A stretch of DNA of 64,000 bases, from the NCBI GenBank assembly GCA_037102815.1, contig BTPP01000002.1, positions 2,976,001 to 3,040,000 of the forward strand, in the 5' to 3' direction. The DNA comes from Neurospora intermedia. Taxonomy: Eukaryota; Ascomycota; Sordariomycetes; Sordariales; Sordariaceae. A program made the position numbers and the translations under genes. This document shows positions 12,386-24,668 of the stretch, one piece after another; position 1 is the first letter of the stretch; the number at the start of each line of letters is the position of its first letter. Below the pieces are notes generated by a model. The model saw only the letters and a program-made list of their open reading frames with translations. It was not told the origin of the DNA and did not search any database.

Positions 12386-12990
12386 GGTGTGTTTTGATTG
12401 CTGTGTAAGATATGTTGTGAGTGATATGGGTGAGGATTTGTAGTTGTAGACAGGTAGGTGGCTTCCCAGTAGCGTGCCTCCTGTACCAGAGATATTTGTG
12501 TGCAGTTGCTCGTCTCGACGAGCAGTGACCCCCCAAGACACAGCGGTCTTTATTCAAGACCGACAAAATGACGGATTTCAGCAAGGACGACTTGTAAACA
12601 GAGGTGGGGAAGAGAGATGGAAAAAAGAGCCCAATCGGCAAGCCACTAGGTGAAGGCGGTCAGCACTGGATTAGGTAGGTAGGCGTCACAACCCGACCAA
12701 AGTTCAGGTGGAGCAGTAAGCTTGTAAGACGAGAAACCACGACTAGGTATGTACGAGGCGAGACAGGCGGGAACTCTATAATAGGAAAATGCCTGGAGAA
12801 AACAGGAGAGTAGCAAGTTTGTAAGACGAAGAATGAGGAGGAGAAAGAGTATCACGACGTGATATTTATGAGCATCCACGTCGGTCTCAACTCATTGATC
12901 GCAGGACTCACAAGCAGCATAAATATCTGATAATTGGACCAGATGACGCTCACAACCCCACGGGAAGAAAAGAGAGAGAGAGAGCTGAAG
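12386..12990. other. Intergenic, 5' flank of the CAX gene
   Basis: This is the presumed promoter and 5' UTR of the exchanger. A short GA microsatellite lies at 12970-12984. I see no other feature. Confidence 0.5.
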
Positions 12991-13737
12991 TCAACCCACG
13001 CTCATCCTCCCCATTTGCGCATGGTCCGTCGCTGTTAGAAAACCGTTTATCATGGGTCTAGGCTCGGGGTTCGATGCAGGAGCCACCCTGCTCTCTCGCA
13101 CCAGGGGGACCCCTAGAGGCAGCCAAGCGCCAAGAATCCGTATGTGCAGACACAGCTGGCTTCCCTTTGGCAAGCGTGGCTCGTCGGCGTCGAGTTTCAG
13201 GCCAGACTGGGGGGTTTGACTGGGGCTTTTGGGGTGGACGGAGTTCGGACTGGAGGGCTGGGAGTCCCAGTTGCAGATGAGGATCCAGACGAGTGCAATC
13301 CTATTTGCCCAGCCTTTCCATGCGCTAGCTTCAAGTGTGACATCTTCTCTCTTATTGATGTTCTTCGGCAAATCGGAAGATGGCTTTCGAGTGCCGAAAA
13401 GCTTAGGTACTGAAGCCTGTGATGTGTAACTGTACACTATACTTGACGGATACGAGGAAGCTAATGAATACCTAGGCAGAAACACCATGGCAGAATCGGC
13501 GGCAGTCGTTGTGCACAGATCTCCGCTAAATAAACCTCGCAGTGGATCCTCTTCCATTACCAAGTGTACCGACGCTACACTAAATCTAGTGTAGAGCCCT
13601 CGGCCCCAGCTTGTTAAGACGAGGTTGATCGCTGCACAGCCCATCTCCGTAGCATTCGCTGAGTAAACACCAAACACAAAAGCAACAACAAATGATGGAA
13701 CCACTCTATGTGCAAAACATGTCAAAGCAGTCATCAT
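12991..13737 (-). CDS. Uncertain orphan ORF, 248 aa
   Basis: A single open frame without introns; the first ATG is at 13737 (MMTALTCF), and the frame stays open further upstream to about 13818. I recognise no domain. Residues about 8-25 are hydrophobic (VVPSFVVAFVFGVYSANA) and could be a membrane segment or signal. The rest is rich in Ser, Pro, Trp and Cys, unlike neighbouring genes, and lacks the C-ending codon preference of the real genes here. A frame this long is uncommon by chance at this base composition, which is the only positive evidence. It may be noncoding sequence upstream of the exchanger or downstream of the helicase gene. Confidence 0.2.
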   Translation of the reverse strand: MMTALTCFAHRVVPSFVVAFVFGVYSANATEMGCAAINLVLTSWGRGLYTRFSVASVHLVMEEDPLRGLFSGDLCTTTAADSAMVFLPRYSLASSYPSSIVYSYTSQASVPKLFGTRKPSSDLPKNINKREDVTLEASAWKGWANRIALVWILICNWDSQPSSPNSVHPKSPSQTPQSGLKLDADEPRLPKGSQLCLHIRILGAWLPLGVPLVRESRVAPASNPEPRPMINGFLTATDHAQMGRMSVG

Positions 13738-14154
13738 GTGCCAAGACGGGTCCCATATATGTAGGTACAAATCACTTTGGCAGTGCCATGGCGGGTGGCT
13801 TTTTTTGGGGCTGCACAAAAGTTGTCAGCCAAGCTTCCTTAGGAAAGCTTGTTCTCTCGTTTTCGTAGTGTACAACGTTTTGGCGTGGGACTGTCTCAGG
13901 AAGGCATTCCCTTGCTCCATGGCGATGCCCTCATTCCAAGGACTAACCATCACCTGCATGAGTTTGGAGAAACGTTGTGCTTGGAAAAAGTAAATATAAG
14001 CAACAAGGACCCCATGGGGAAGATGAAAACATTTCTGGGGTAAGCCGGGATCTATAGTCACATACTTGAACCGGGAATTTCAAACAAGACGACTTCCTAA
14101 AGCATACATTTCACATTACATATCGACCTAAACGTATTCCCATCACATCGTCAA
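13738..14154. other. Intergenic, 3' flank of the HRQ1 gene
   Basis: This is presumably the 3' UTR and terminator region of the helicase gene on the minus strand. Several short overlapping ORFs have no recognisable content. Confidence 0.5.
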
Positions 14155-17100
14155 TCATGAACCATCTGCCTCCTCTTCCTCATCATCCTGCTCATCGTTG
14201 ACCTGAATCTCAATCTCCTCCCCCGCAAGCCCAATAATCTTGACCGTCTTCCTGTTCCGCGGCGGCACCGGTTTCGCCAAAACCACCGTCTCCACGCCCG
14301 CCGGACTGGTCTCCTCCGGCCCCATTGGCAAACTCTCAACATCAATCTCCTCATCCAACAGGCTCTTGAGAATCACCTCAGCTCCCGCCTTGCTGATAAC
14401 CGAATTGGCCTCCTTGCAGAGCTCCGAGCACACGCACTCGATGCAACCCTCGCGGCACTGACATGCCAACACCCGACCGAGCGCCTTCCTCAGTAATGTG
14501 TCGATAAACTCGAACGCCTTGATGTTGATGCCCGACCCGCCTGCGCCCCCCTTTGCGTCGTAGAAGGTCAGCCGAGCCGGCCGTTTCCGCTGCGTCTCCC
14601 GCCTGGCAAACTCTTTGAGGTGGTTCTTGCACTCGGTGCGCACGTCGCCCGGCATGCTCATGACGAAGTTGGGCATGAGGCTCATGATGGCGTGCTGGGC
14701 GGCGTGGATGGCTCCGCCAACGTGAAGGCGCCGCGACGTAAGGATTGCGAGTGAAGATTTCGGGACGTCGAGCCAGGTGCCCTTACTGTAGCGGATAACG
14801 GGCGGGTTGTCAACTTGGATGGCGTCAAGTATTCTATTCTTTTTGTCGACTTTGAAGTAGCCAAAGACAACCTGAGTGATTCTGATGACCCCATGATAGG
14901 CGAGGGATTTCGATCCTTTGATGCGCCGGATGGCTTCTGTCTCCACCGGGTCAATGTCCGTGTAATCCCGCTGCTGAGTGGTCCAGTCCACCTTGACCTT
15001 CTCGACCCGCGCCATCTTATTGTCGGGGTTGAAGTCCCGTACGAGGTAGGTGTTACCTTGGTGTAGGAATATAGCTCCGTCGTAGATGGTAAAGGTCGCT
15101 CGGGATGCCTCCAACTCCTCTAGGACAACGTTTCGGTTGTTCGTGACGTCGACGATGGCGAAATGGTCTTCTTCGATATCGCGTATGGATACAAACTGTG
15201 ACGGCCTTGGTCGAAACTTATCATGACAATGGTAAAAGCCCCGATCACCCTTGAGCAGCCGCTCTTGGCAAACCGTTGCTAGATCGTCACCAAAGTATTT
15301 AGAATCCTTAGCCGGTAGGATTGGCATTTCGTATGCCGCGCATTGAATGTGGCCCTCCTTGACCAACATGTTCTCCATGTCTATACTAAGCTCACAGTTC
15401 GGTTTTGTGAAGAGTTCATCCGGATTTTGCATATAATACTGGTCGGTTGCGAAACTGTCCCCAATTAGGACCGACAGAGAGTCTCTATTTCGCCGGCCAG
15501 CTCTCCCACTCTGCTGTCTGAGGTTCGCTATTGTGTACGGAAACCCCCAAGTTATGACACAATCTAGATTTCCGATGTCAATGCCAATTTCAAGAGCGGT
15601 GGTCGCCACGATGCCCATGAGCTTGCCCTCAAACATTTCAGTTTCTATACGGCGCCTGTCCTGGGCAGTGTAACCGCCTCGGTACCCCATGACTCGAGAC
15701 ATGCACTCGGAGCGGCCTCTGTGCTCCAGTTCTTGTTTGATTGCATTGACCAATTTTTCGCAGTGTTCGCGTACGCGACAGAATGCGATGACACGGACGC
15801 CGCGGAGGATGAGCTCGCAGAACAGGCGGGAACACTCAAACTTGGCATTGCCACGTCCGCTGGACGGATCTCCAGGGTCTTTGTACGGAGTGTTCCAGCA
15901 GAGAAACTCCTTGCGGCCCGACGGAGAGCCGTTGAAGTCAATGAGTTTGACGTCTTCAACGCCGAAGATGGTAGTGAAATGCTCCTTTGGGTTGGCCACG
16001 GTTGCTGAACACGAGATGAAGAGTACATGCGTATTTCCCAACGCTGCGAGAATTCGGCGCAGTCGTCTCATGATGAAGGCAACATGTGAGCCCATTAGGC
16101 CGTTGTAATAGTGCAATTCATCCACTATCAGAGTGAATCATAGTCAGCAAAGAGTTCCCATTTCCGCAGCCGGCTGAGCAGTTGAACGCTAGGCCTCACT
16201 CACCAACAACATATTTCAGGTTTTGCAGAAACGACCTCCACCTTTCCTCCTGGGGTAAGATCGTGATATGCAGCATATCAGGATTCGTGAATATGATGCG
16301 TGCATCATCGCGGATGATGTTTCTGTCATGCATTGACGTATCGCCGTCAAATGTTTCAACGATTATCTCTTCCAGTCCAGGCATAAGGCTCATGACTTCC
16401 TTCAGGCTCCGCTTCTGGTCTTGCGCAAGCGCCTTGGTTGGGAAGATGTACATGGCTCGCGTATTCCGGTCCTGCTCAAGGGCATGTATGACAGGCAATT
16501 GATAGATGAGGGACTTTCCCGAGCTGGTGGACGTGGACACTACCACATGACGCCCATCGTGCAAAGCGTTAATAGCATCAGCTTGATGTGCATAAAACTG
16601 AGTAATTCCCTTGGTGTTGTAGAGCGCATTAACCAGATCTTGGCTGAGTAGAAAATTCAGATAACCGTACACAGGTTCCTGAGGTTCAAACACGCGATGC
16701 CCATCTGGGACTACCTGACCCGTGTACCAGGGACTATCCTTCAGCTCCTGTACTATCTCCGGAATACTTTTCCTCTCCTTCGGGATGCTTGCGGGCAAAG
16801 TGCTGGGTTTTGTCTGGGGGGTTGACGCTCTGGGTGTTGAGGGCCTGGGAACGAAGGGTTCGGACTCGCTTCTGAGTGCCATTTCCGGATCTAGACTTTC
16901 TGCAGCACAGCGGTTCAAGAAAATGTTGACTGCATTGGCGAACTTGGTGTTCCTCTTTTCTATTAGTGCCGTCATTTGCTTCTGACTATACACAGGCATT
17001 TTGACATCCTCATGTCGAAGCCTGCGAGTCGGCTTAGTCGGGACTCCTGTTTTCTTGTCCTGGACTTGCCGCTTGAGATCTTCATCAATGAACTCAAAGT

Positions 17101-17758
17101 AGAGGACTTCCCGGCCAGATTTCGACTCTTGCTCATCTTCACCGGTATGGTACGGGCCAGCATCACCTAGTCCTTCCAGGCCGGTCATACCGCCAACAGA
17201 CGCGTCGGGCACAAAGGACTGAGATGACTTCCCAGCATACCTTCCTGTCTTGAAGGTCTCATCCTTTTCGGCACCCCTCGCATCCAGCTGTAGCATTAGC
17301 TCATCGACATAGGCAAACTGAATGCTCTCCGGACGCAAAGCTACAATAGCGGCTACATCCTCAATCGTTAATGAGCGCTTTGTGTGCGACTCAACCGTGG
17401 ACCGTATCGTCTCAAACGTAGTCGCCAGATGCTTTCGGGTAGAGCAAAAGGTGTAGACGAGGTTCAAAGCCCTGTGCGTCTTCTCGAGTTCCTTGAACCA
17501 CGCCGGCCATTCGATATCGCTTTCGGCAATGGTAGGCTCGGAAACAAGCTTGGGGGGACGACCTCGCCGCTTCTTTGGCCCCGTTGTTGCTGGGCCACAA
17601 CTACCGGAACTCTCCTGGGAGTCGCAGCTAGGATTTCCGGCGAAAGCGGCATCGTGCCCCGGCTCCGTCGACGCTTCGGGTTCGGTGGACAGGCGTTTGC
17701 GCTTGAGCCCTTTCAGTGGATCAGTAGTAGCATTGGCGCTATGGTGGCTGGAAGCCAT
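14155..17758 (-). CDS. hrq1: HRQ1-type DEAH/RecQ4-like DNA helicase with C-terminal DUF1998
   Basis: Two exons, 16204-17758 and 14155-16124, separated by a 79-nt intron that splits the Walker B motif; 1174 aa. Residues about 60-70 hold an AT-hook, KKRRGRPPK. Walker A is TSTSSGKS near 410, Walker B is VVVDELHYYNG near 520, motif III is SCSATVANP, and motifs V/VI are ATTALEIGIDIG and RQQSGRAGRR. The C-terminal DUF1998 region has a cysteine cluster, CQCREGCIECVCSELC, expected to bind zinc. Hrq1 is a 3'-5' DNA helicase related to RecQ4 and acts in interstrand-crosslink repair and telomere maintenance; yeast Hrq1 is of similar size (about 1,080 aa). The tail is strongly acidic (NDEQDDEEEEADGS). 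The start MASSHHSANATT is the first ATG of the frame. Confidence 0.93.
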
Positions 17759-19039
17759 GGTTTTCGTGGTTGAGTGGCAAGGGGGGCTTTAATGCGTTCC
17801 ACCTCTGTCAGTTAAAACCGTTCGATGGCATTAAACTGGACGTGCCGACTGTCACCGGGATTCGTGTTCCTGTGGAAAAGGCAGCGAAGACGAGACCAAA
17901 ACAGTCATGTTCACGAGGGAGTCGCGTTGTGGCAACTGTAACTGCCGTGTGCTTGCCAACTGCCGTGCGCTTGCCAAGTGCCGTTTGCTTGTCATTGAAG
18001 ATCACTGCATTCCATTGCTTCCTCTGATGACAGCACGTGCCTCATTCGCTATCCAACAGTTCAATGTCTTTTAGGGTTAGGGTTGGAGATTATCGAATTC
18101 GTCATGCCTTCCAAAAGATGCTCATCGCGAGGAGCATGCCTCTTTCACCCACTTTTTATCATCCTCACAACATCCAATCGCAATCAGACGCTGATACCCA
18201 TGACACCTTATTGGCCAATTCAGGGGCAAACTATGATTTTTCGGATTGAAAACCAGAAACGGAAATCGTGAGCCGGCAGCGAGCGGGCAAGCCGCAACCA
18301 ACTTCCGTCGATTGCAACATTGGCGGGGATGGGGGCTGGGAGAAAGTTCCTGCCTCGGCTTCGAGAACCTTTCTCTTCTCGGACCTTCCCCGCCACTGGT
18401 CATCTGTATGATGTAGAGGTACTCTAGTGAACAGCAACTTTGGTGAACGCAGATTTGACATACGCATTCGCACAGCTCCGGGGGCACGACTTTTATCATC
18501 ATCATAGCTCTATGCAATGTTCGCGGCACCTTCGCTGTTGTGCTTGCCTATATTTTGAATAGCTTAGCGAGCCTACTTGAAAATATCATGTTGCACAATC
18601 AACCAAGGGAAAGGAAAGGGTAGCTCTCTTGCAAAAGAAGGGCATCGAACCGACCCGGATTCCCGTCTCGCCTCGACACGAAAGGCCCAGTGGAAATGGT
18701 CCGTTCTGTGCCTTCCACCCATGTTTTCTCTTGGTCTGCTACCACCTAAAATCCCTGATCTTGCGGCTGTAGATGGAGACGGCAAATAGCCTCCTGCAGG
18801 CTACCCGTTACTGGACTAACCTGTTCTTCGGGTGAATTAATTGTGCGCATCATGTTGTTACACGGTACATACACGCCATCACAAGCCTGCTGGGTCGTGA
18901 ATATATATAACTCCTCGATGTCTCGCCGTTACTTGGGGTTCGACCATGTTGATGAGTGACAAGTGAAAGTCCAGCTTCGGCTCTTCCATATCAAACTCGC
19001 CAAGAGCTCCCAGGTCCTCTCCAGCCTCTTCTCTTCACT
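17759..19039. other. Divergent promoter region between HRQ1 and the CE16 esterase
   Basis: The two genes are transcribed away from each other. On the helicase side, TTAGGGTTAGGG lies at 18071-18082, about 315 bases upstream of its ATG. On the esterase side there is a TATA-like box near 18901. No ORF here is convincing. Confidence 0.55.
18901..18910 (+). promoter_or_regulatory. TATA-like box upstream of the CE16 esterase
   Basis: ATATATATAA lies about 130 bases before the ATG at 19040, a usual spacing for a TATA element plus a short leader in fungi. Strong TATA boxes are commoner in inducible genes, which would suit a secreted hydrolase. Function is inferred from sequence and position only. 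Confidence 0.45.
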
Positions 19040-20264
19040 ATGTTGTTCTCCATGCTCACGGCCGGCGCCTTTTTGGCTGCCTCTGCCTCTGCTTCTGTCA
19101 CTGCTAAGCCCGTCAAGAAGCCCTTTGACTTTCTTGTGACCTTTGGCGACAGCTATACGGACAACGGCCGTTTGAATTACTACATCGGCAATGGAGGCAA
19201 CCCTCCTCCGGCCGGTCAGCTTCACGGCGAGATCAACGTTACCGCCAGCGGTGGTTTGACGTGGAACCAGTATGCCAGTCGTCAAGTTGGGGCTAAGCTG
19301 CTTGATTATGCTGTCAGGTATTATACTCCCCGCCCTTTAGGAAATAAAGTTCTGTTATAATTAACTTCGAGAAGCGGTGCGACCTGCTCCAACAAGATCA
19401 TCTCGCGGTACTTCAGCGCCATCAACAAGGACTTCCCCGCTGTCTTGGATGACGAGATCCCTTCTTTCGTCGCCGACACTGCATACAAGTCCATTTTCCC
19501 CGACAGGACCGCCGACAACACCGTCTACGCCCTTTGGATCGGAACCAACGATCTCGGTGGCGATGCCTTCCTGACCGAGAACCAGCACCCCGGCAAGACC
19601 CTGACTGACTTTTCCGAGTGCATCTGGACCGTTTTTGACACCATCTACAAGTCTGGCGGACGTAAGTTTGTGCTGCTAAACGTCGCACCTCTACACCTGG
19701 CGCCTCTATACGCCACCATTGAAAACGGCGGATTCTCTGGCTCAAGCCAGTTTTGGGCCGGCAAGTCCCAGTACAACGTCACGGAGAGGAGTGAGAAGAT
19801 CAAGGAGTACAGCACTACCCTCAATACCGTCTTCAGCTATGGCGCTGCGGTCAACACCAAGCTCAAGTCGCGCTGGCCCAAGGCGACCTTTGATCTCTTT
19901 GACGTCCACAGCCTCTTGACTGACATCCACGAGGATCCTGCTGCGTATCTGGATGCTCCTCACAATAGCACCGGATACTTCCACCACTGCCCACCTTCCG
20001 GTAGCAACTGCGTTGACCAGACGAGCCTTGGCCCGTTGACCGGTTTCATGTGGTATGACGAGCTGCACCCTTCCACCAAGACCGGTATGTTTTGTCCTTT
20101 TTCTTGACTTTATCTTTTTAGCTTGCCATCACCCTGTTGCTGTGATATGGGAGTTGAAGCATGTGAGTATCGCTGACCAGGAAATGCCAGATTCTGTCAT
20201 TGCAAAGCACTTCCTCGATGTTGTTGCTGGGCAGTCCAAGTATGGCACTCGCTACCAGGGTTAA
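19040..20264 (+). CDS. Secreted SGNH/GDSL acetylesterase, carbohydrate esterase family 16
   Basis: Three exons: 19040-19317, 19375-20084 and 20191-20264, giving 353 aa. Residues 1-19 are a signal peptide (MLFSMLTAGAFLAASASA). Block I is VTFGDSYTDNGR with nucleophile S38. WIGTNDLGG is block III with the oxyanion Asn. DELHPSTKT carries the catalytic D321 and H324 at the C-terminal end. The CE16 family removes acetyl groups from hemicellulose oligosaccharides outside the cell; the assignment rests on this motif set and length. ATG 19040 is used because the frame extends upstream only through a GTG codon. The 3' acceptor at 20190 is the AG that keeps the frame and gives the family-like KTDSVIAKHFLDVV; a nearer AG ten bases upstream would not. 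Confidence 0.88.
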
Positions 20265-22354
20265 GCCGTACAAGTCGAAGACCGTGGGGATGAGGGTCGA
20301 GATAGGGAAATGAAAAAATAAAAAAGTTACAAACAATCGGATGACTGCTGTTGAACTTCTCCTTATTGGTTGCGCAAGGTTGAATGTGCTTTACGATCGC
20401 TGTCTGCATCTTATGACGATGAAAACACATTACATACGGCGGAACGGGCTTTGTCTGCACATCTGTGCATACAGTCCAATGCTGGATGGTTTGTTAGCTT
20501 GGTACACTAGGCATATCTTCTATACTCTGTTCACTAAACGAAATCAATCACGGATAGTCCTCAAGCTTATAAGGATAAGTAATATGGCTGTGTATAAATT
20601 ACAAAGGCGTTGACAAGAATCAATGTGGTATATTCAATATCAGAAATAGCCTTTCCAAGGTAAGATCACGCATTAGTCAACTAGGGAAACCGCATAGGAA
20701 GGTTGACACAAGGTCTCGAGCTAACAAACAAACCACTGCAGTACACTACTGGACTGTACACAGACCAGCGAATGGCATGGCTATGCATTTCCTTCAACCC
20801 CCACTTTTGGATCCCAGTTGCTTCCGGTAAATCTACCCCACTTTAAAAATGCGCCTCCCCTAAAAGAGCTAGCGCCTCGATGGCTCCCACTTTTCGCCCT
20901 TATTTGCATTCGGGCCACATTGTGGCATTTTCGCATGACCTCCGCGTCGCTTTGCCAAATCCTCGCTCGTTCTTCCAACCTGCCAGCAAATACCTGTTAG
21001 CAATCGCCGCCCGCCTGTACAGCATTACATACGCATTACATACGGAAACTTTATACATATTACCGCTCAGGCTCAGACTCCAGCTAACAGATTGTCACTC
21101 GGCCCGGTCCCGTCCAGTATCCATCACTCGTCTCAATCGTCGTTGGCTCCCGTCACTCCAGGATACCTTTCTGCTGCACAGCCTGCACACCCCCTTCTAC
21201 ACTACACTACACTACACTACACACATCTCAGACTGTGGCCCTCACGTCGGCCCAGGGTTCCGGTCGGTCCCCCCCCTCAGGCCCAGCTTTCCAGGACTGC
21301 CCTTCATCTTACCCCATCGCTCTAACCCCCTCATCCATCCCGTCCCTAGGCTAGGTAGGGCTGGGTGGGTTGAGAGACAGACCCTGCGTCATTCTGTCTT
21401 ATCTACTTCATCCTTCGGGCTCGTTATCGGCATTCCCCCTGCTGCTGTTGGGAAAGCTGTGTCCATCTCAGTCTTATCACTTCGCTGGCTGTCTGCACTC
21501 CCAGTTCTCGGCACTAACTCTACCCTGTACTGCATCCCTTTGTGGTGTGCCTCGTTGCCGGGTGCCACCTGTCTGGACCCAAGATCCATCAAAGACCGAC
21601 GACTTTCCAGACGTTCCCCCGGATAGCTCTGTTTCTACCTACACCCCTCCCCTTATTGTACCTCTTAGGGCTGGTACTACAGGTACCCTACTTGTACATC
21701 CCAACTTCCTTCCTGACCTCCACCTTCTATCAAAGGGCAGCGTACCGCTTGGACGTCTGACAGTCAGGTGCACCTGTATACCTCCCCAGGACACAATATC
21801 CAAGGTTACCCACGCTCTCACACGTCCGTCATTCCGTATCAATTCCGCTCCACACGCCGTTCTGTCTCGTATAGACAACAGGACAAGACGTGCGGTGGTA
21901 GACAAGAGTGTGCGTGGTGTGTGGTGGTGAGACCTGCTGAGGCGACTTGAAAACAGGAACCACCAATATCGGCCATCGTTTGGGTTTCATCCCAGGTCGA
22001 GATTGGTTTGAAGCAACCCGACACATCCTTGGTGGCTTCAAACGGAAGCCCGGGTTCCATCCCATCCTCAAACGTGCCTGGCAAGTGGAAGCAGGTACCT
22101 ACAACCTACAGGCATCTAAAGCACTGTACGGGCATTACCTGGTTTTGCAACAGGTGCTGTGCTGCGTTAGGCTTGGGTTCAGGTTGTCGATTGATGGCCT
22201 TACCCCTTCCCCACATCTCCATTGGCAGCCGCAAGACATCCCTGATCGAGGTGATCCACGCCCACCTCAGCACGCACGACGTTTCTGTTGTCCGTCCATC
22301 GCGTCGTCGCTCCCTTGGCGCTCCAGTTGATCCGTCAACGATACATCACAAGCC
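20265..22354. other. Long leader/promoter region before the Q-rich gene
   Basis: About 2.1 kb without a supported gene. The right half (about 20,850-22,350) is markedly pyrimidine-rich on the + strand and probably holds the promoter and a long 5' UTR of the following gene. It contains a CTACA microsatellite at 21197-21222. A 248-codon open frame at 20880-21626 is explained by the lack of purines, since stop codons need A and G. Confidence 0.5.
21197..21222 (+). repeat. CTACA microsatellite, about 5 units
   Basis: Five tandem CTACA units lie in the pyrimidine-rich leader of the Q-rich gene. No function can be read from it. Confidence 0.9.
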
Positions 22355-24668
22355 ATGTACCAGCCCCAATACGGCTACAACCCCAATCCCGCCGCTGGTG
22401 CGGGAGCTGGTAATTCAGCTCCTCAGGCACATCACTTGCAGCCCAGTCCCAGTCGCGGGCCGTCCCCGAGCCAGCAGCAGCATCACCAGCAGATGGCGTA
22501 TAACAGCCAGCAGCAGCAGCCCGGACAGCAACACCACCCAGGCCAGCAGCAACCGCAGCAGCAGCAGCAGCAGCAGCAGTTCCACATGGGCTCCCAAGCC
22601 GGCGGCAGTCACTTCCCAGCTACTGCTGCTCCGAGCCCAGGAATGATGGGAACAGGTGCTGGTCCTGCAGGAATGATGCAGAATTCCGCCATGCCGCACA
22701 CCATGGCTACCACCAATGGTCAGAGTAAGCTTTAACCTTTCCCTCGCGCGCCTTGTTTATCTTTCCACCCACCCACCCCCTTGACCCTGCCTGCCTGGCC
22801 TCCTGGACCTCATGCCTATGTATCATCGTCCCACACTCCCCTCCTCCTTTGGGCCTTCCGCAGCTACTGTTAGAGTTTGTTGCCCCGGTCTTGTTTCTCA
22901 CTGTATTGGATTGTACCTTTTCTTTGTTTCACGTGCCGGCAAGTTTGCGTCTTACTGCCCACCTGGCGTCTCACGGGTCCTGCCGCGCTTCATCCCAGCT
23001 GTCAAGTTTGTCCTGCGTCCCTCGATGCCTTTCTCCGATTCGTCCCCCTTGGACCCTTTCCCCATTGATTATCAGTCGAGTACCTACCACTACCCATCTT
23101 AGCTACGTAGCTGTCCGTATATTTTGGACATGACAAGGCTGACCAAGTTTGCGGATCAACAGTGGCATTCCAAGCGCCTTACACAAGCGCGCCGTATGTG
23201 GCAGCCGTGCCATCACCCGTGGCACCTCAGCCGCACCTGCCAGCTAACTATATGATGTCTGCTTCTATGCCCCATTATCCAATGAATGCTGCCTTGTCCC
23301 AGCAGCAGCCAATGATGCAACGCATACATCCCTCTCAGCAGAATGCTGCCAACATGTCCGCATCAACACCCCAGCGCTCCTCCAACCCTGCCTCTCAGGG
23401 CACCCCAAACAACGCGATGCCCTCCCAGCAGTCAGGTACTTATTCTACGGCCCAAGGTCAAGGAGGCTCTGCAAATCAGACACCAACTACCACTCAGCCT
23501 CAAAGTGGCTCGGCCGGAGGCACACCTCAAACACCGACGTTCCCTTCTACCGGAGGACAAGGTCAGGTCAATGGGACGCCGATACACTCAGCTCCTCCAA
23601 GTCCAGCTACGAGATCGCGTGAAACGGAAAGGTTCGCCGTTTTACTGGAAATCAATCATGAGCTCTTGTACGAACTAGCCTGTCTCCACATTAGTCGGCT
23701 AGAGATTAAGAGAGAAAAGGAATTGGCTGGTGAATCGGGTGAGCAGCAGCAGAATGGTGGTATGAGCCTCTCCGAGGAGGAGAAATTGACAGAGCAGGAT
23801 TATCAGCAGTAAGTGGCAACCACGACGAAATGATCAGGAGTCTCGAACTGAATGACTAATCTCATGTTATAGATGCTTGGTCAGGGCCAGAACCAACATG
23901 GGTTTTATGGGCTCGCTATCACAGCCGGGCAAACAACCCAATGTACACCCGTATCCGGCATATCTGACACCCCCACCCTTACACTTGAATCTCAGGATAA
24001 GAGTAGCACAGAACACATCTGCTGAGGACAGCGCGGGTGATGCGCCACCTGACCCGAACACTGATCGCGCGGAAAGACATGAAATCATGACGGATCTCTA
24101 CAAGAAGCTCCAGTCACTCTATCCGGGCGTTGATTATAAAAATGAGCCTCTCTGGAGGGCAGGCACGAACCCTTTAACAGGACCATCGGGCCTTTCCGGA
24201 CCTGGGTCGATGCCGGGAGGTAACCCTGATCAGCTATCGCAGCAGCAGCAGCACCAGCAGCAACAAGGCCAGCAAGGCCAGCAACAGCAAGGACAGCAGC
24301 AAAATCTGCAACAGCAACCTGGCCAACAGCAACAACAGCCCGGACAGCAACTAAATTATCAGCAAATGATGATGCTGAAGCAGCAACAATACCGTGAGCA
24401 GATGCACCAAAAGCAGCTACAGATCCAACAGCAAATCCAACATCAGCAGCAGAATGGCCAGCTAGCTGGCGGTGGTGTAGGGTCGAATCACGGAAGTCCG
24501 GCCCCAAGCGGACAGCTGCTACAACAAGGCATGAAGACGCCGCAGATGACGCCGCAAATGTCCAACGCCATCCCTCCCGGGATGGTGACACAGCATCAGC
24601 AGCCTCAAGGTCAACAAAGCCAACAAGATACGCAGCAATCGCAGCCCGGCACATCGGGGCCGCCATAA
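22355..24668 (+). CDS. Gln-rich protein with SS18/Snf11-like domain, candidate SWI/SNF subunit
   Basis: Three exons: 22355-22724, 23163-23808 and 23873-24668, giving 603 aa. The first intron (438 nt) is long for this window. The N-terminus is rich in Gln, Pro and Gly with polyQ runs (CAG repeats near 22556-22579). A conserved-looking helix, RFAVLLEINHELLYELACLH, occupies residues about 280-300. A second segment, EQDYQQCLVRARTNMGFM (about 333-352), follows after a 30-residue charged insert. Together they resemble the SNH helix pair of SS18/Snf11 proteins, which bind the HSA region of the SWI/SNF ATPase. Residues about 425-530 are Gln/Gly/Pro repeats such as QQGQQGQQQQGQQ. Low-complexity flanks are normal for chromatin cofactors. 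The exon model is firm; the family call is moderate. Another Q-rich transcriptional coactivator is the main alternative. Confidence 0.75.

Noticed and set aside
18625-18670. tRNA-like B-box sequence on the minus strand
   Set aside because: The flanking bases do not form a T stem and no cloverleaf can be drawn.
18956-19039. Longer N-terminus for the CE16 esterase
   Set aside because: The upstream frame begins at GTG, and the ATG at 19040 gives a proper signal peptide.
20880-21626. 248-codon + strand open frame
   Set aside because: The region is pyrimidine-rich on this strand, so stop codons are rare; no domain and poor composition. Better read as a 5' leader.
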